From JADZGC01 sp964391595 (lineage in GTDB: Bacteria; Patescibacteriota; Saccharimonadia; CAILAD01; GCA-016700035): 15,684 bases of DNA. The notes below the pieces were generated by a model. The model was not told the origin of the DNA and did not search any database. It saw nothing but the letters and a program-made list of their open reading frames with translations. The stretch covers positions 1 through 15,684 of the forward strand of contig CAYMMM010000019.1 of NCBI GenBank assembly GCA_964391595.1. The letters are read 5' to 3'. The position numbers were made by a program, and so were the translations under genes. Every line of letters begins with the position of its first letter. Position 1 is the stretch's first letter. This document shows positions 5,546 through 11,641 of this stretch, piece by piece.

Positions 5546-6622
5546 ATGATTGAACGACCGCAAGAAAGTGATCCAAAACTCTCGCGTGACCGTGATATTG
5601 CTCCTCAAGTGAGCGATGTGGATGAACTCCAGCTCGAAGAGACTCTGCGTCCTCGAACCTTTGATCAGTATGTTGGGCAGCGCCAAGCCATCGATTCTCT
5701 CAAGGTGGCGATCGCGGCGGCAAAACAACGTGCCGAGGCGCTTGACCACGTCCTGCTCTACGGCCCTCCCGGTCTCGGTAAAACTACGCTTGCTCATATC
5801 GTTGCGCACGAGATGGGTGCCCAACTCAAGATCACGTCTGGCCCGGCGATTGAGCGTGCCGGAGATCTGGCTAGTCTTCTAACTAACCTTAATGCTGGCG
5901 ACATCTTGTTCATCGATGAAATCCATCGGCTGGGTCGCACTGTTGAGGAGATTCTCTACCCGGCGATGGAAGATTTTGCGATTGATATCATGCTCGGCAA
6001 AGGTCCAGCGGCTCAGTCGCTACGGCTCGATCTGCCACGTATTACTATCATCGGCGCCACGACCCGTTACGGTGCTCTGTCGAGTCCACTCCGTGATCGC
6101 TTTGGCTTGATACATCGGCTTGAGTTTTACACGCCGGCAGAAGTAGCACAAATCCTCAAGAGGTCATCAGGTTTACTCAAGATCCAGATAGATAGCCCTT
6201 CACTCGAAAAGCTTGCAGCTCGCTCGCGTCTGACACCCCGCATCGCGAACCGCCTGATCAAGCGGGTGCGAGATTACGCAGAAGTACACAATGCTGGCCT
6301 GGTGAATGACCAGACGCTGGAGGCTGCCCTAGCGCTGCTTGAGATCGACGCACTTGGTCTGGATAGTTCAGATCGGCGACTGCTTATTACGCTTATTGAT
6401 CACTACGAGGGTGGGCCAGCCGGTGTTGCTGCTCTTGCCGCCGCTTTGTCAGAAGAGCAACAAACGATCGAAGATGTCATCGAGCCTTATTTGATTCAAA
6501 TTGGCCTTTTGAAGCGCACGACTCGTGGCCGTATGGTTAGTGACCGCGCGTGGCAACATGTTGGCCGGGCTCAAAAGAAAGATCCACACAATACACAGTC
6601 CTCGCTTGATCTAAAAGAATAG
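5546..6622 (+). CDS. ruvB: Holliday junction branch migration ATPase RuvB
   Basis: RuvB is the hexameric AAA+ motor that drives branch migration with RuvA. From ATG 5546 it has 358 residues; a TTG at 5531 in frame is possible but overlaps ruvA, and the ATG gives MIERP, in line with other RuvBs, with AGGTGAT upstream. Motifs in order: RPRTFDQYVGQ (36-45), Walker A GPPGLGKT (73-80), Walker B LFIDEIHRLG (121-130), GATTRYGALSSPLRDRFG (sensor 1 and arginine region, about 175-192), and the winged-helix end IEPYLIQIGLLKRTTRGR (about 317-334). Family members commonly end soon after the RTxRGR motif; this one has a further 24 residues, polar and ending SLDLKE. The next gene begins 14 bases on with its own -10 box. 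Confidence 0.97.
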   Translation: MIERPQESDPKLSRDRDIAPQVSDVDELQLEETLRPRTFDQYVGQRQAIDSLKVAIAAAKQRAEALDHVLLYGPPGLGKTTLAHIVAHEMGAQLKITSGPAIERAGDLASLLTNLNAGDILFIDEIHRLGRTVEEILYPAMEDFAIDIMLGKGPAAQSLRLDLPRITIIGATTRYGALSSPLRDRFGLIHRLEFYTPAEVAQILKRSSGLLKIQIDSPSLEKLAARSRLTPRIANRLIKRVRDYAEVHNAGLVNDQTLEAALALLEIDALGLDSSDRRLLITLIDHYEGGPAGVAALAAALSEEQQTIEDVIEPYLIQIGLLKRTTRGRMVSDRAWQHVGRAQKKDPHNTQSSLDLKE

Positions 6623-6624
6623 CG

Positions 6625-6630
6625 TACAAT
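6625..6630 (+). promoter_or_regulatory. -10 box of the PH-domain gene, leaderless type
   Basis: TACAAT begins two bases after the ruvB stop and ends six bases (AACGCC) before ATG 6637. No ribosome site is present, which again points to a message beginning at the start codon. No clear -35. Confidence 0.55.
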
Positions 6631-6636
6631 AACGCC

Positions 6637-7245
6637 ATGTCACATATGTTTCCAGGTCAAGATGATCGTGAAATCGTCCAGCGGGTCATATACAAGCATC
6701 TTTTCTCAGTGTTGCCTTTTTTGCTCGTGGCGTTTCTCATATTTTTCATCGGTTTATTCTTAGTCTATGCAGGCGCGGCTGATATTATCACATTGCCACA
6801 GTCGACGATAAAAGGATTAGCAGCAGATTCGTTCAAGCCTCCTTATGCACTGATTGGTGTATTCTTGGTCGGTATAGCGGTGTTTCTTTGGCTCGCCAGC
6901 ATGTATGTTTGGCGGCAAAATCAAATGATTCTGACCGATGAGAATGTAGTCGATGTCGATCAGCGGGGGGTATTTCAGAAGCAAATCTCTACCTTGCGTC
7001 TCAGTCGCGTCCAAGACATATCCGTGCAAGTGAAGGGCCCTATGCAAACAATTTTTCATTACGGGACGATAAGCATTCAGACCGCTGGTGAAAAAGATCT
7101 CTTTGAGTTTGACTATGTTCCGGATCCTTATGAGGTCAAGGCATATATGGTGGATCTCTTTGAGAAATTTGTTGAGAAGAAGCCCGCGGAAGGCGATGGG
7201 CTCAAGCAGCGCGCGCTTAATTCGAATGAAACAGACGAAGAATAA
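6637..7245 (+). CDS. Membrane protein with bacterial PH domain (YdbS/bPH_2 type)
   Basis: A 202-residue membrane protein. Two hydrophobic helices are evident (about 22-46, FSVLPFLLVAFLIFFIGLFL, and 70-92, ALIGVFLVGIAVFLWLASMY) followed by a cytoplasmic PH-like domain (about 95-178). The PH domain shows the typical run ILTDENVVDVDQRGVF, then LSRVQDISVQVKGPMQTIFH and YGTISIQTAGE, the signature of the bPH_2 family. Function in this family is not established; proposed roles are in membrane or cell-envelope stress. The tail is acidic and polar (NSNETDEE). It follows ruvB by 14 bases but has its own promoter; operon read-through from ruvAB is possible as well. No terminator is apparent before the pilin gene. 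Confidence 0.85.
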   Translation: MSHMFPGQDDREIVQRVIYKHLFSVLPFLLVAFLIFFIGLFLVYAGAADIITLPQSTIKGLAADSFKPPYALIGVFLVGIAVFLWLASMYVWRQNQMILTDENVVDVDQRGVFQKQISTLRLSRVQDISVQVKGPMQTIFHYGTISIQTAGEKDLFEFDYVPDPYEVKAYMVDLFEKFVEKKPAEGDGLKQRALNSNETDEE

Positions 7246-7251
7246 TTTTTA

Positions 7252-7259
7252 AAGCGCTT
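7252..7259. repeat. Palindrome AAGCGCTT, copy 3 (pilin promoter)
   Basis: Third copy of the 8-bp palindrome. Its last two bases are the first two of the pilin -35 hexamer TTGTGC, so a protein bound here would compete with or contact RNA polymerase. Confidence 0.42.
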
Positions 7260-7286
7260 GTGCTTACGAATATGCAGGCATATAAT
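7258..7286 (+). promoter_or_regulatory. Strong pilin promoter
   Basis: TTGTGC (7258-7263) and a perfect TATAAT (7281-7286) are 17 bases apart. Transcription would begin near 7293, leaving a leader of about 44 bases with GGGAGAG at 7318-7324. That ribosome site is 12 bases or more from ATG 7337, longer than usual. Confidence 0.65.
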
Positions 7287-7336
7287 TTAGCTTGTATTCA
7301 TACGTCATCATCTAAATGGGAGAGAACTCTTAAGCT

Positions 7337-7753
7337 ATGCTAACAGCACTCCGTAAGAACAAGGGTTTTACATTGCTCGAACTCTTGATCGTCATCGTCA
7401 TCATCGGTATTTTAATCGCATTGGTTCTACCGAACCTAATCTCTGGACCAGCTCGTGCTCGCGACAGCAAGCGTAAGACTGATCTTCGCGACATTCGCAA
7501 TGGTCTTGAGTCGTACTACAACGATAACTCCAGCTATCCAAGCGGACTCGCTACCTTGACGACCGGCTCTACTCCGTACGTTAAGGCGCTGGCAAAGGAT
7601 CCAAAGAGTGGCGCTGATTACACCTACACACCATCACCAGCTGGTGGCCCGACCTACTCAAGCTACACATTGCAAGCAACGCTTGAGAACAAGAACGACA
7701 AGGATATCAAGTCAGGTACTACTGACACATATGAGGTCACAAACGCGCAGTAG
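7337..7753 (+). CDS. Type IV major pilin-like protein (prepilin)
   Basis: A class III-type signal is clear: ten-residue leader MLTALRKNKG, cleavage before Phe, then FTLLELLIVIVIIGILIALV with the conserved Glu at position 5 of the mature protein. The mature chain has 128 residues, with a hydrophilic helix (RARDSKRKTDLRDIRNGLES), the YYNDNSSYPSG loop common in pilins, and a Thr/Ser/Pro-rich globular tail. There is no cysteine, so no disulfide-closed D-region. All ten lysines use AAG and eight of nine asparagines use AAC, unlike the mixed use in neighbours, suggesting selection for high expression. With the strong promoter and a dedicated terminator it is a single-gene unit, as expected for a major subunit. 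A minor pilin or pseudopilin is possible but less likely. Confidence 0.93.
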   Translation: MLTALRKNKGFTLLELLIVIVIIGILIALVLPNLISGPARARDSKRKTDLRDIRNGLESYYNDNSSYPSGLATLTTGSTPYVKALAKDPKSGADYTYTPSPAGGPTYSSYTLQATLENKNDKDIKSGTTDTYEVTNAQ

Positions 7754-7764
7754 CGCAGACTCGT

Positions 7765-7802
7765 ACACACACTTGAGGCGCTTTCGGGCGCCTTTTGTGT
7801 GT
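7765..7802 (+). terminator. Rho-independent terminator after the pilin gene
   Basis: AGGCGC (7776-7781) pairs with GCGCCT (7788-7793) around a 6-base loop and is followed by a TTTT run (7793-7796). Outer arms ACACAC (7767-7772) and GTGTGT (7797-7802) can extend the hairpin across a small internal loop. It starts 12 bases after the pilin stop. Confidence 0.8.
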
Positions 7803-7830
7803 CGTATTTGATCCAGAATGAACGAAAGCT

Positions 7831-7839
7831 TGCTACAAT
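7831..7839 (+). promoter_or_regulatory. Extended -10 promoter of the pilM operon
   Basis: TGC-TACAAT, identical to the element at 773-781. No good -35 at standard spacing. Transcription would start near 7846, giving a leader of about 44 bases ending with AAGGTAG before ATG 7890. Confidence 0.55.
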
Positions 7840-7889
7840 GAAAAGATAAGCATAGGTATTTTAAACTTGCATCAATTTTCAAGGTAGAT

Positions 7890-8960
7890 ATGCGACTTCC
7901 ATTGGTAGATAAGCGTCAGGCGGTTTTTGGTCTCGATATTGGGTACAAAGAGGCCAAGTTTGTGCAACTAAAAACCACCAACCACGGATACCGACTAGTA
8001 GGTATGGGGGCAGCAGCACTGGCTGACGGAATGGTTATAGATGGTGTCATCGCTGAGCCAGAAGAACTCGCCAAGCTCCTTGCAGCTGGCCTGCATGACG
8101 CAGCACATGGCAGGATTCATGCCAGGTCAGCGGTAATCGGTCTTCCACAGGCACAGCTTTTTTCGCGTATCATTACTATTCCAGCAGTTGAGGAAAATAA
8201 GCTCGCCGATGCAGTGCTCTGGGAGGCGCAACAATATATACCGATGCCCGTAAATGATCTCTATACCGATCATCAGATCGTTGAACGACGAAAAGATGAG
8301 TCAGGTGTGGTGCATGAGTTTGAGGTGCTCCTAGTTGCTGCCCCTCGATCGATCGTTGATAGTTATTTAAAGTTCTGCGAGCTTGCCCATATCACTCCAC
8401 GATCTATGGAAATGAGCTTGATGGCAAACATCCGTGCTCTTCGCCCTTCTGTAGAAGGTGGAGCAGCTCTGCTGATCGATGCTGGGTCAGTCGCTACGGA
8501 CATGGCAGTTGTTACAGACACTATCCGCGTGACTACTACGATAAACATCGGGGGAGAGACCTTTACCAACGCGATTGCAACGGCTCTCAAAGTTACCTTC
8601 CACGAAGCAGAGGAGATGAAAATAAAATTTGGGATTACAAAATCGGATCTGCAGCCAAAGATTCAGACTGCTATTGCGCCACATCTCAAAAAAATCCTCC
8701 AGGAGATCTCGAAGCTTATAAAATACTATGAAGAGCGGACGCGCGGTACCACAAGGTCCACGGTCAAGCAGATAGTCATGACCGGCGGGAATTCTCGTAT
8801 GCCCGGCTTAGCGCACATGATTTCGCACACCACCAATCTCCCCGTCGATATATCTGCAGGTTGGGATAGACAGCATACTGTTGGTGTTGAAAAATTACCC
8901 AAAAATCTTGGGCCAATATACAACACCGCCTACGGCCTTGCTTGCAGAGGGTGGTCGTAA
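7890..8960 (+). CDS. pilM: Type IV pilus assembly protein PilM (actin-like ATPase)
   Basis: PilM is a cytoplasmic actin/FtsA-like protein that binds the N-terminus of PilN and links the pilus alignment complex to the cytoplasmic motor. The 356 residues carry the family's nucleotide-binding pieces: FGLDIGYKEAKFVQL (phosphate 1, about 13-27), LLIDAGSVATDMAVV (phosphate 2, about 194-208) and IVMTGGNSRMPGLA (adenosine loop, about 296-309). The motif WEAQQYIPMPVNDL at about 111-124 is typical of PilM. The start follows AAGG seven bases upstream. The TAA stop overlaps the next start (TAATG), so pilM and pilN are translationally coupled. It heads the operon pilM-N-O plus a small fourth gene. Confidence 0.95.
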   Translation: MRLPLVDKRQAVFGLDIGYKEAKFVQLKTTNHGYRLVGMGAAALADGMVIDGVIAEPEELAKLLAAGLHDAAHGRIHARSAVIGLPQAQLFSRIITIPAVEENKLADAVLWEAQQYIPMPVNDLYTDHQIVERRKDESGVVHEFEVLLVAAPRSIVDSYLKFCELAHITPRSMEMSLMANIRALRPSVEGGAALLIDAGSVATDMAVVTDTIRVTTTINIGGETFTNAIATALKVTFHEAEEMKIKFGITKSDLQPKIQTAIAPHLKKILQEISKLIKYYEERTRGTTRSTVKQIVMTGGNSRMPGLAHMISHTTNLPVDISAGWDRQHTVGVEKLPKNLGPIYNTAYGLACRGWS

Positions 8961-9517
8961 TGATTGATCTACTGCCGCCAAGGATAAAAAATCACAAGTA
9001 CTATGCCACGCTTAATCGCCGGGTGGTTATCCTGATTCAGGCTGCATTGGCTCTTGCGATCTTGTGTGCGCTGATATTTGGCGCAAGTTGGTTTTTCTTG
9101 CATAGACAATCTGAGCAGGCCCAGCAGGAACTTGAGGCAGCAAAGCAGAAGTCAGCCACATTTCGTTCGATCGAAACTGATGCAAAAGCGTTGGCCGATC
9201 GCCTTACCAGTATTGAGTCGGTACAAAACCAGCAAGCGCATTATACGAACCTGCTTCGCGATCTCACGAATACCTTGCCGGCGGGCGTCTATATTTATTC
9301 ACTACAAGTCAGTGCATCAAACCCACCGACCATGCAGATAACTGCCTATGCCGAGACAAGCGAGGCGGCTGCGGCTTTCAAGCAGGCACTCGAGGCTTCA
9401 CCACGTTTCAGCGCTGCTGCATTGTCGGGCATAGATGTCGACAAGGACCCCTATTCTGGACAGCAAACCAACCGCATCAATCTCCAAGTTGGCTTGAAGC
9501 CGGGAGCCCTGCAATGA
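8960..9517 (+). CDS. pilN: Type IV pilus assembly protein PilN
   Basis: PilN is a bitopic inner-membrane protein that binds PilM through its first residues and pairs with PilO. An ATG at 8942 is in frame, but I choose 8960: it gives MIDLLPPRIK, the family's PilM-binding motif (usually M-I-N-L-L-P), the ATG shares its A with the pilM stop, and AGAGGGTGG lies upstream. The 185 residues show a short cytoplasmic head, one membrane helix at about 20-46 (RVVILIQAALALAILCALIF), a coiled-coil stalk to about 90 (QAQQELEAAKQKSATF) and a C-terminal ferredoxin-like domain with LPAGVYIYSLQVSASNPPTM. The TGA stop overlaps the pilO start (ATGA). Confidence 0.9.
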   Translation: MIDLLPPRIKNHKYYATLNRRVVILIQAALALAILCALIFGASWFFLHRQSEQAQQELEAAKQKSATFRSIETDAKALADRLTSIESVQNQQAHYTNLLRDLTNTLPAGVYIYSLQVSASNPPTMQITAYAETSEAAAAFKQALEASPRFSAAALSGIDVDKDPYSGQQTNRINLQVGLKPGALQ

Positions 9518-10083
9518 TTAAGTTTAAGTCTTCTCAGGCACTTTTCTATGTTTTAGTTGGCCTACTGGCTCTCATACTTGTCGGAGGTGGATACGCGTAT
9601 GTCTGGGCGCATGAGCTTCTGGTGTCACAGAGGCAATCTATTGCGAAGGATCGTTTAGAGGTTATCGATGAGCAGAAGCGCACCGAGCAGCTAGTGACGT
9701 TGAGCCGTCGATACAATGAAGCGAAGGCGAAGCTTGATGACATCAACCGAGCCTTGCCGAGGGATTCACAACAAACTGAGATCCTGCTTTCGATTCAGTC
9801 TGCAGCAAGCGAAGCGGGCGTGAGCTTACCGAGCATTCAGTTTACTGGTCAAGCACAATTGGCGAACCCACAGTTGAATCAGGCTACCTTGGCTCAGGGA
9901 TTTTATGTAGTTCCTATCAGTCTGAAGTTGAGCGGTAGCTATGATCAATTGCAATCATTTCTAGACAAGCTCGAACACCTGAGTCGCTATAATTCTGTAA
10001 CTACGTTGACTTTGACAAAAACCTTGGCTGACAAGAACCGGCTCGAGGTAGCGATGACACTTAATGCGTATCTCAAACCATAG
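9514..10083 (+). CDS. pilO: Type IV pilus assembly protein PilO
   Basis: PilO is the partner of PilN; the two form a heterodimer with periplasmic/external ferredoxin-like domains that connects PilM to the outer pilus parts. The 189 residues contain one membrane helix (about 10-34, LFYVLVGLLALILVGGGYAY), a charged coiled coil (about 37-85, KDRLEVIDEQKRTEQLVTLS), the segment ALPRDSQQTEILLSIQSAAS and the conserved LSGSYDQLQSFLDKLEHLSR (about 147-166) that typifies PilO. ATG 9514 overlaps the pilN stop by four bases. It is followed after 12 bases by a small membrane gene that shares the operon. Confidence 0.9.
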   Translation: MIKFKSSQALFYVLVGLLALILVGGGYAYVWAHELLVSQRQSIAKDRLEVIDEQKRTEQLVTLSRRYNEAKAKLDDINRALPRDSQQTEILLSIQSAASEAGVSLPSIQFTGQAQLANPQLNQATLAQGFYVVPISLKLSGSYDQLQSFLDKLEHLSRYNSVTTLTLTKTLADKNRLEVAMTLNAYLKP

Positions 10084-10095
10084 GAAAGTCGAAAT

Positions 10096-10392
10096 ATGAA
10101 ACTCACCCTTGATGGAAATGTCGGCGCGTTATTCAAGAAGCTACTCGGACAAATGCACGTCTTGCTCGTTGTCTGTTTCTGTCTGATATTGGCTTACACG
10201 CTCTACTTCGCCGTCAATTTGTTTTACGCCAAAGAAGACCTTGATGTGATTGCGAACCAGCAGGCCACCAGCGAACGAAGTAAACAAATCAGATTTAACG
10301 ACAAGACGCTTAAGTCACTAGACCAACTCTTGCCGAGCCAAGATACCGTGAAGGTACCAGTCGGCGGCCGAACCGATCCATTTTCGCTGTAG
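10096..10392 (+). CDS. Small single-pass membrane protein at the end of the pilMNO operon (PilP-like position)
   Basis: A 98-residue protein with one membrane helix (about 20-45, MHVLLVVCFCLILAYTLYFA), then a charged outer segment and a C-terminus ending VGGRTDPFSL. In Gram-negative bacteria pilMNO is followed by pilP, a lipoprotein whose N-proximal region contains an R-D-P-F motif; the R-T-D-P-F here and the gene's position suggest a reduced functional counterpart, which I infer rather than see. There is no lipobox, so it would be held by its helix. AGGAAAG overlapping the pilO stop is the ribosome site. It ends nine bases before the convergent pilC stop, with no terminator in between. Confidence 0.75.
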   Translation: MKLTLDGNVGALFKKLLGQMHVLLVVCFCLILAYTLYFAVNLFYAKEDLDVIANQQATSERSKQIRFNDKTLKSLDQLLPSQDTVKVPVGGRTDPFSL

Positions 10393-10401
10393 TCCCAAAG
10401 A

Positions 10402-11619
10402 TCAGAATGAGCTTGTGAGTTGATAGAGGGGACCGATGACAGAAATAATGATAAACCCTACGAGAGTACCCATGACTATGAGCATGATTGGCTCAATGAT
10501 ACTCGAGAGGTTCGCTACCAGTGAACTGACTTCTTTGTCATAAAAGTTCGCGAGCTTAGTAAGGATCTTTTCTAGCTCCCCAGTCTCTTCACCGACAGCA
10601 ATCATTTCAGAGACTATAGAGGGAAAGACTTTACTTAAGCCCAGTGAGTGAGCGAGTGTCGAACCATTTTTTACATCCTTACTAGCGCGACGAATGTCGT
10701 CACGAATAACGATATTTGTGATCGAGTCACCGACCACTTGCAGTGCTTCGAGTACCGGTATGCCAGCTCCCAGGAGTGCCCCTAGCGTTCGGGCAAAACG
10801 AGCGAGGTTGATCTTCTGCGTGATGGTTGAGAGCACAGGGATGCGTAGCTGCAAGGCGTGCAGCTGCTTCTTTGCTTTCTCACTTGAGCGGACGTATCGG
10901 AAGGCGATAATGAGTGCAGCAATGATTCCGAGTGTGATGTAGAGGCCGTATTCTTGCGATACCTTTGAAGCTGCAAGGAGTAATTTGGTATTCCATGGTA
11001 GCTCGGTATTGATCTGATCAAAGACGGTGACAAGCTGAGGTACGACGACGGTCATGATGAAGCCAAAGGCAAATATCATTACACAAAAGATAAGACCCGG
11101 GTAGACCATCGCGCCTCGGACTTTACTGACGAGCTCAGCGTCCTTTTCCATTTGATCAGCGAGTCGTTCGAGCACTTGGTCGAGAATGCCGCCGATCTCA
11201 CCGGCGTGAACCATGGAGACGTAGATTGGGCTAAAGATTTTTGGATACCTACCGAGGCTTTGTGAGAGTGTTTTTCCTCCCTCGACGTCCTTGCTTATCC
11301 TCGTAAGTGCATGTTTAAGTGTGGGGTTTTCTGTTTGGGTTTTGAGGACATTGATTGCGCGAACGATTGGTATGCCAGCTGAAATCATCGTGGCGAATTG
11401 TCGACTGAAGAGTACCTTTTCGCGCATTGGTACCGTGCGATTTGGCATGATGCTTCTGGTGCTCAAGAGGTTTTTGCCTTTACCGTGAGCATCAATGGTA
11501 ATCGGTGTAAGCTCTTTGGCGAAGAGTGCGTCGGCAGCTGCCTTACGAGACTCAGCTTCAAGCTCGCCTTCTAGGATGACGCCACCGTGGTTTCGAGCCT
11601 TATAGTGAAATTTTCCCAT
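10402..11619 (-). CDS. pilC: Type IV pilus inner-membrane platform protein PilC (GspF family)
   Basis: PilC is the polytopic inner-membrane core on which the PilB ATPase acts to insert or withdraw pilins. The 405 residues match the family's length and two-domain repeat: a short N-terminal beta region (FHYKARNHGGVILEGELEAE), a first T2SSF domain (about 70-190, FSRQFATMISAGIPIVRAI), a membrane helix region (GLIFCVMIFAFGFIMTVVVP), a second T2SSF domain (about 272-395, LARFARTLGALLGAGIPVLE) and a final helix (IEPIMLIVMGTLVGFIIISV). It lies 22 bases after pilB on the same strand with a weak AAGG ribosome site, so it is co-transcribed with pilB. No pilT retraction ATPase lies between them, unlike many pilBTC loci. 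Confidence 0.95.
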   Translation of the reverse strand: MGKFHYKARNHGGVILEGELEAESRKAAADALFAKELTPITIDAHGKGKNLLSTRSIMPNRTVPMREKVLFSRQFATMISAGIPIVRAINVLKTQTENPTLKHALTRISKDVEGGKTLSQSLGRYPKIFSPIYVSMVHAGEIGGILDQVLERLADQMEKDAELVSKVRGAMVYPGLIFCVMIFAFGFIMTVVVPQLVTVFDQINTELPWNTKLLLAASKVSQEYGLYITLGIIAALIIAFRYVRSSEKAKKQLHALQLRIPVLSTITQKINLARFARTLGALLGAGIPVLEALQVVGDSITNIVIRDDIRRASKDVKNGSTLAHSLGLSKVFPSIVSEMIAVGEETGELEKILTKLANFYDKEVSSLVANLSSIIEPIMLIVMGTLVGFIIISVIGPLYQLTSSF

Positions 11620-11641
11620 TACAGCATAGCCTTAATGATCA

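Noticed and set aside
7316..7333. Five-codon mini-ORF (ATG GGA GAG AAC TCT TAA) in the pilin leader, as an attenuating upstream ORF.
   Set aside because: Too short to distinguish from chance; it overlaps the likely ribosome site and has none of its own.
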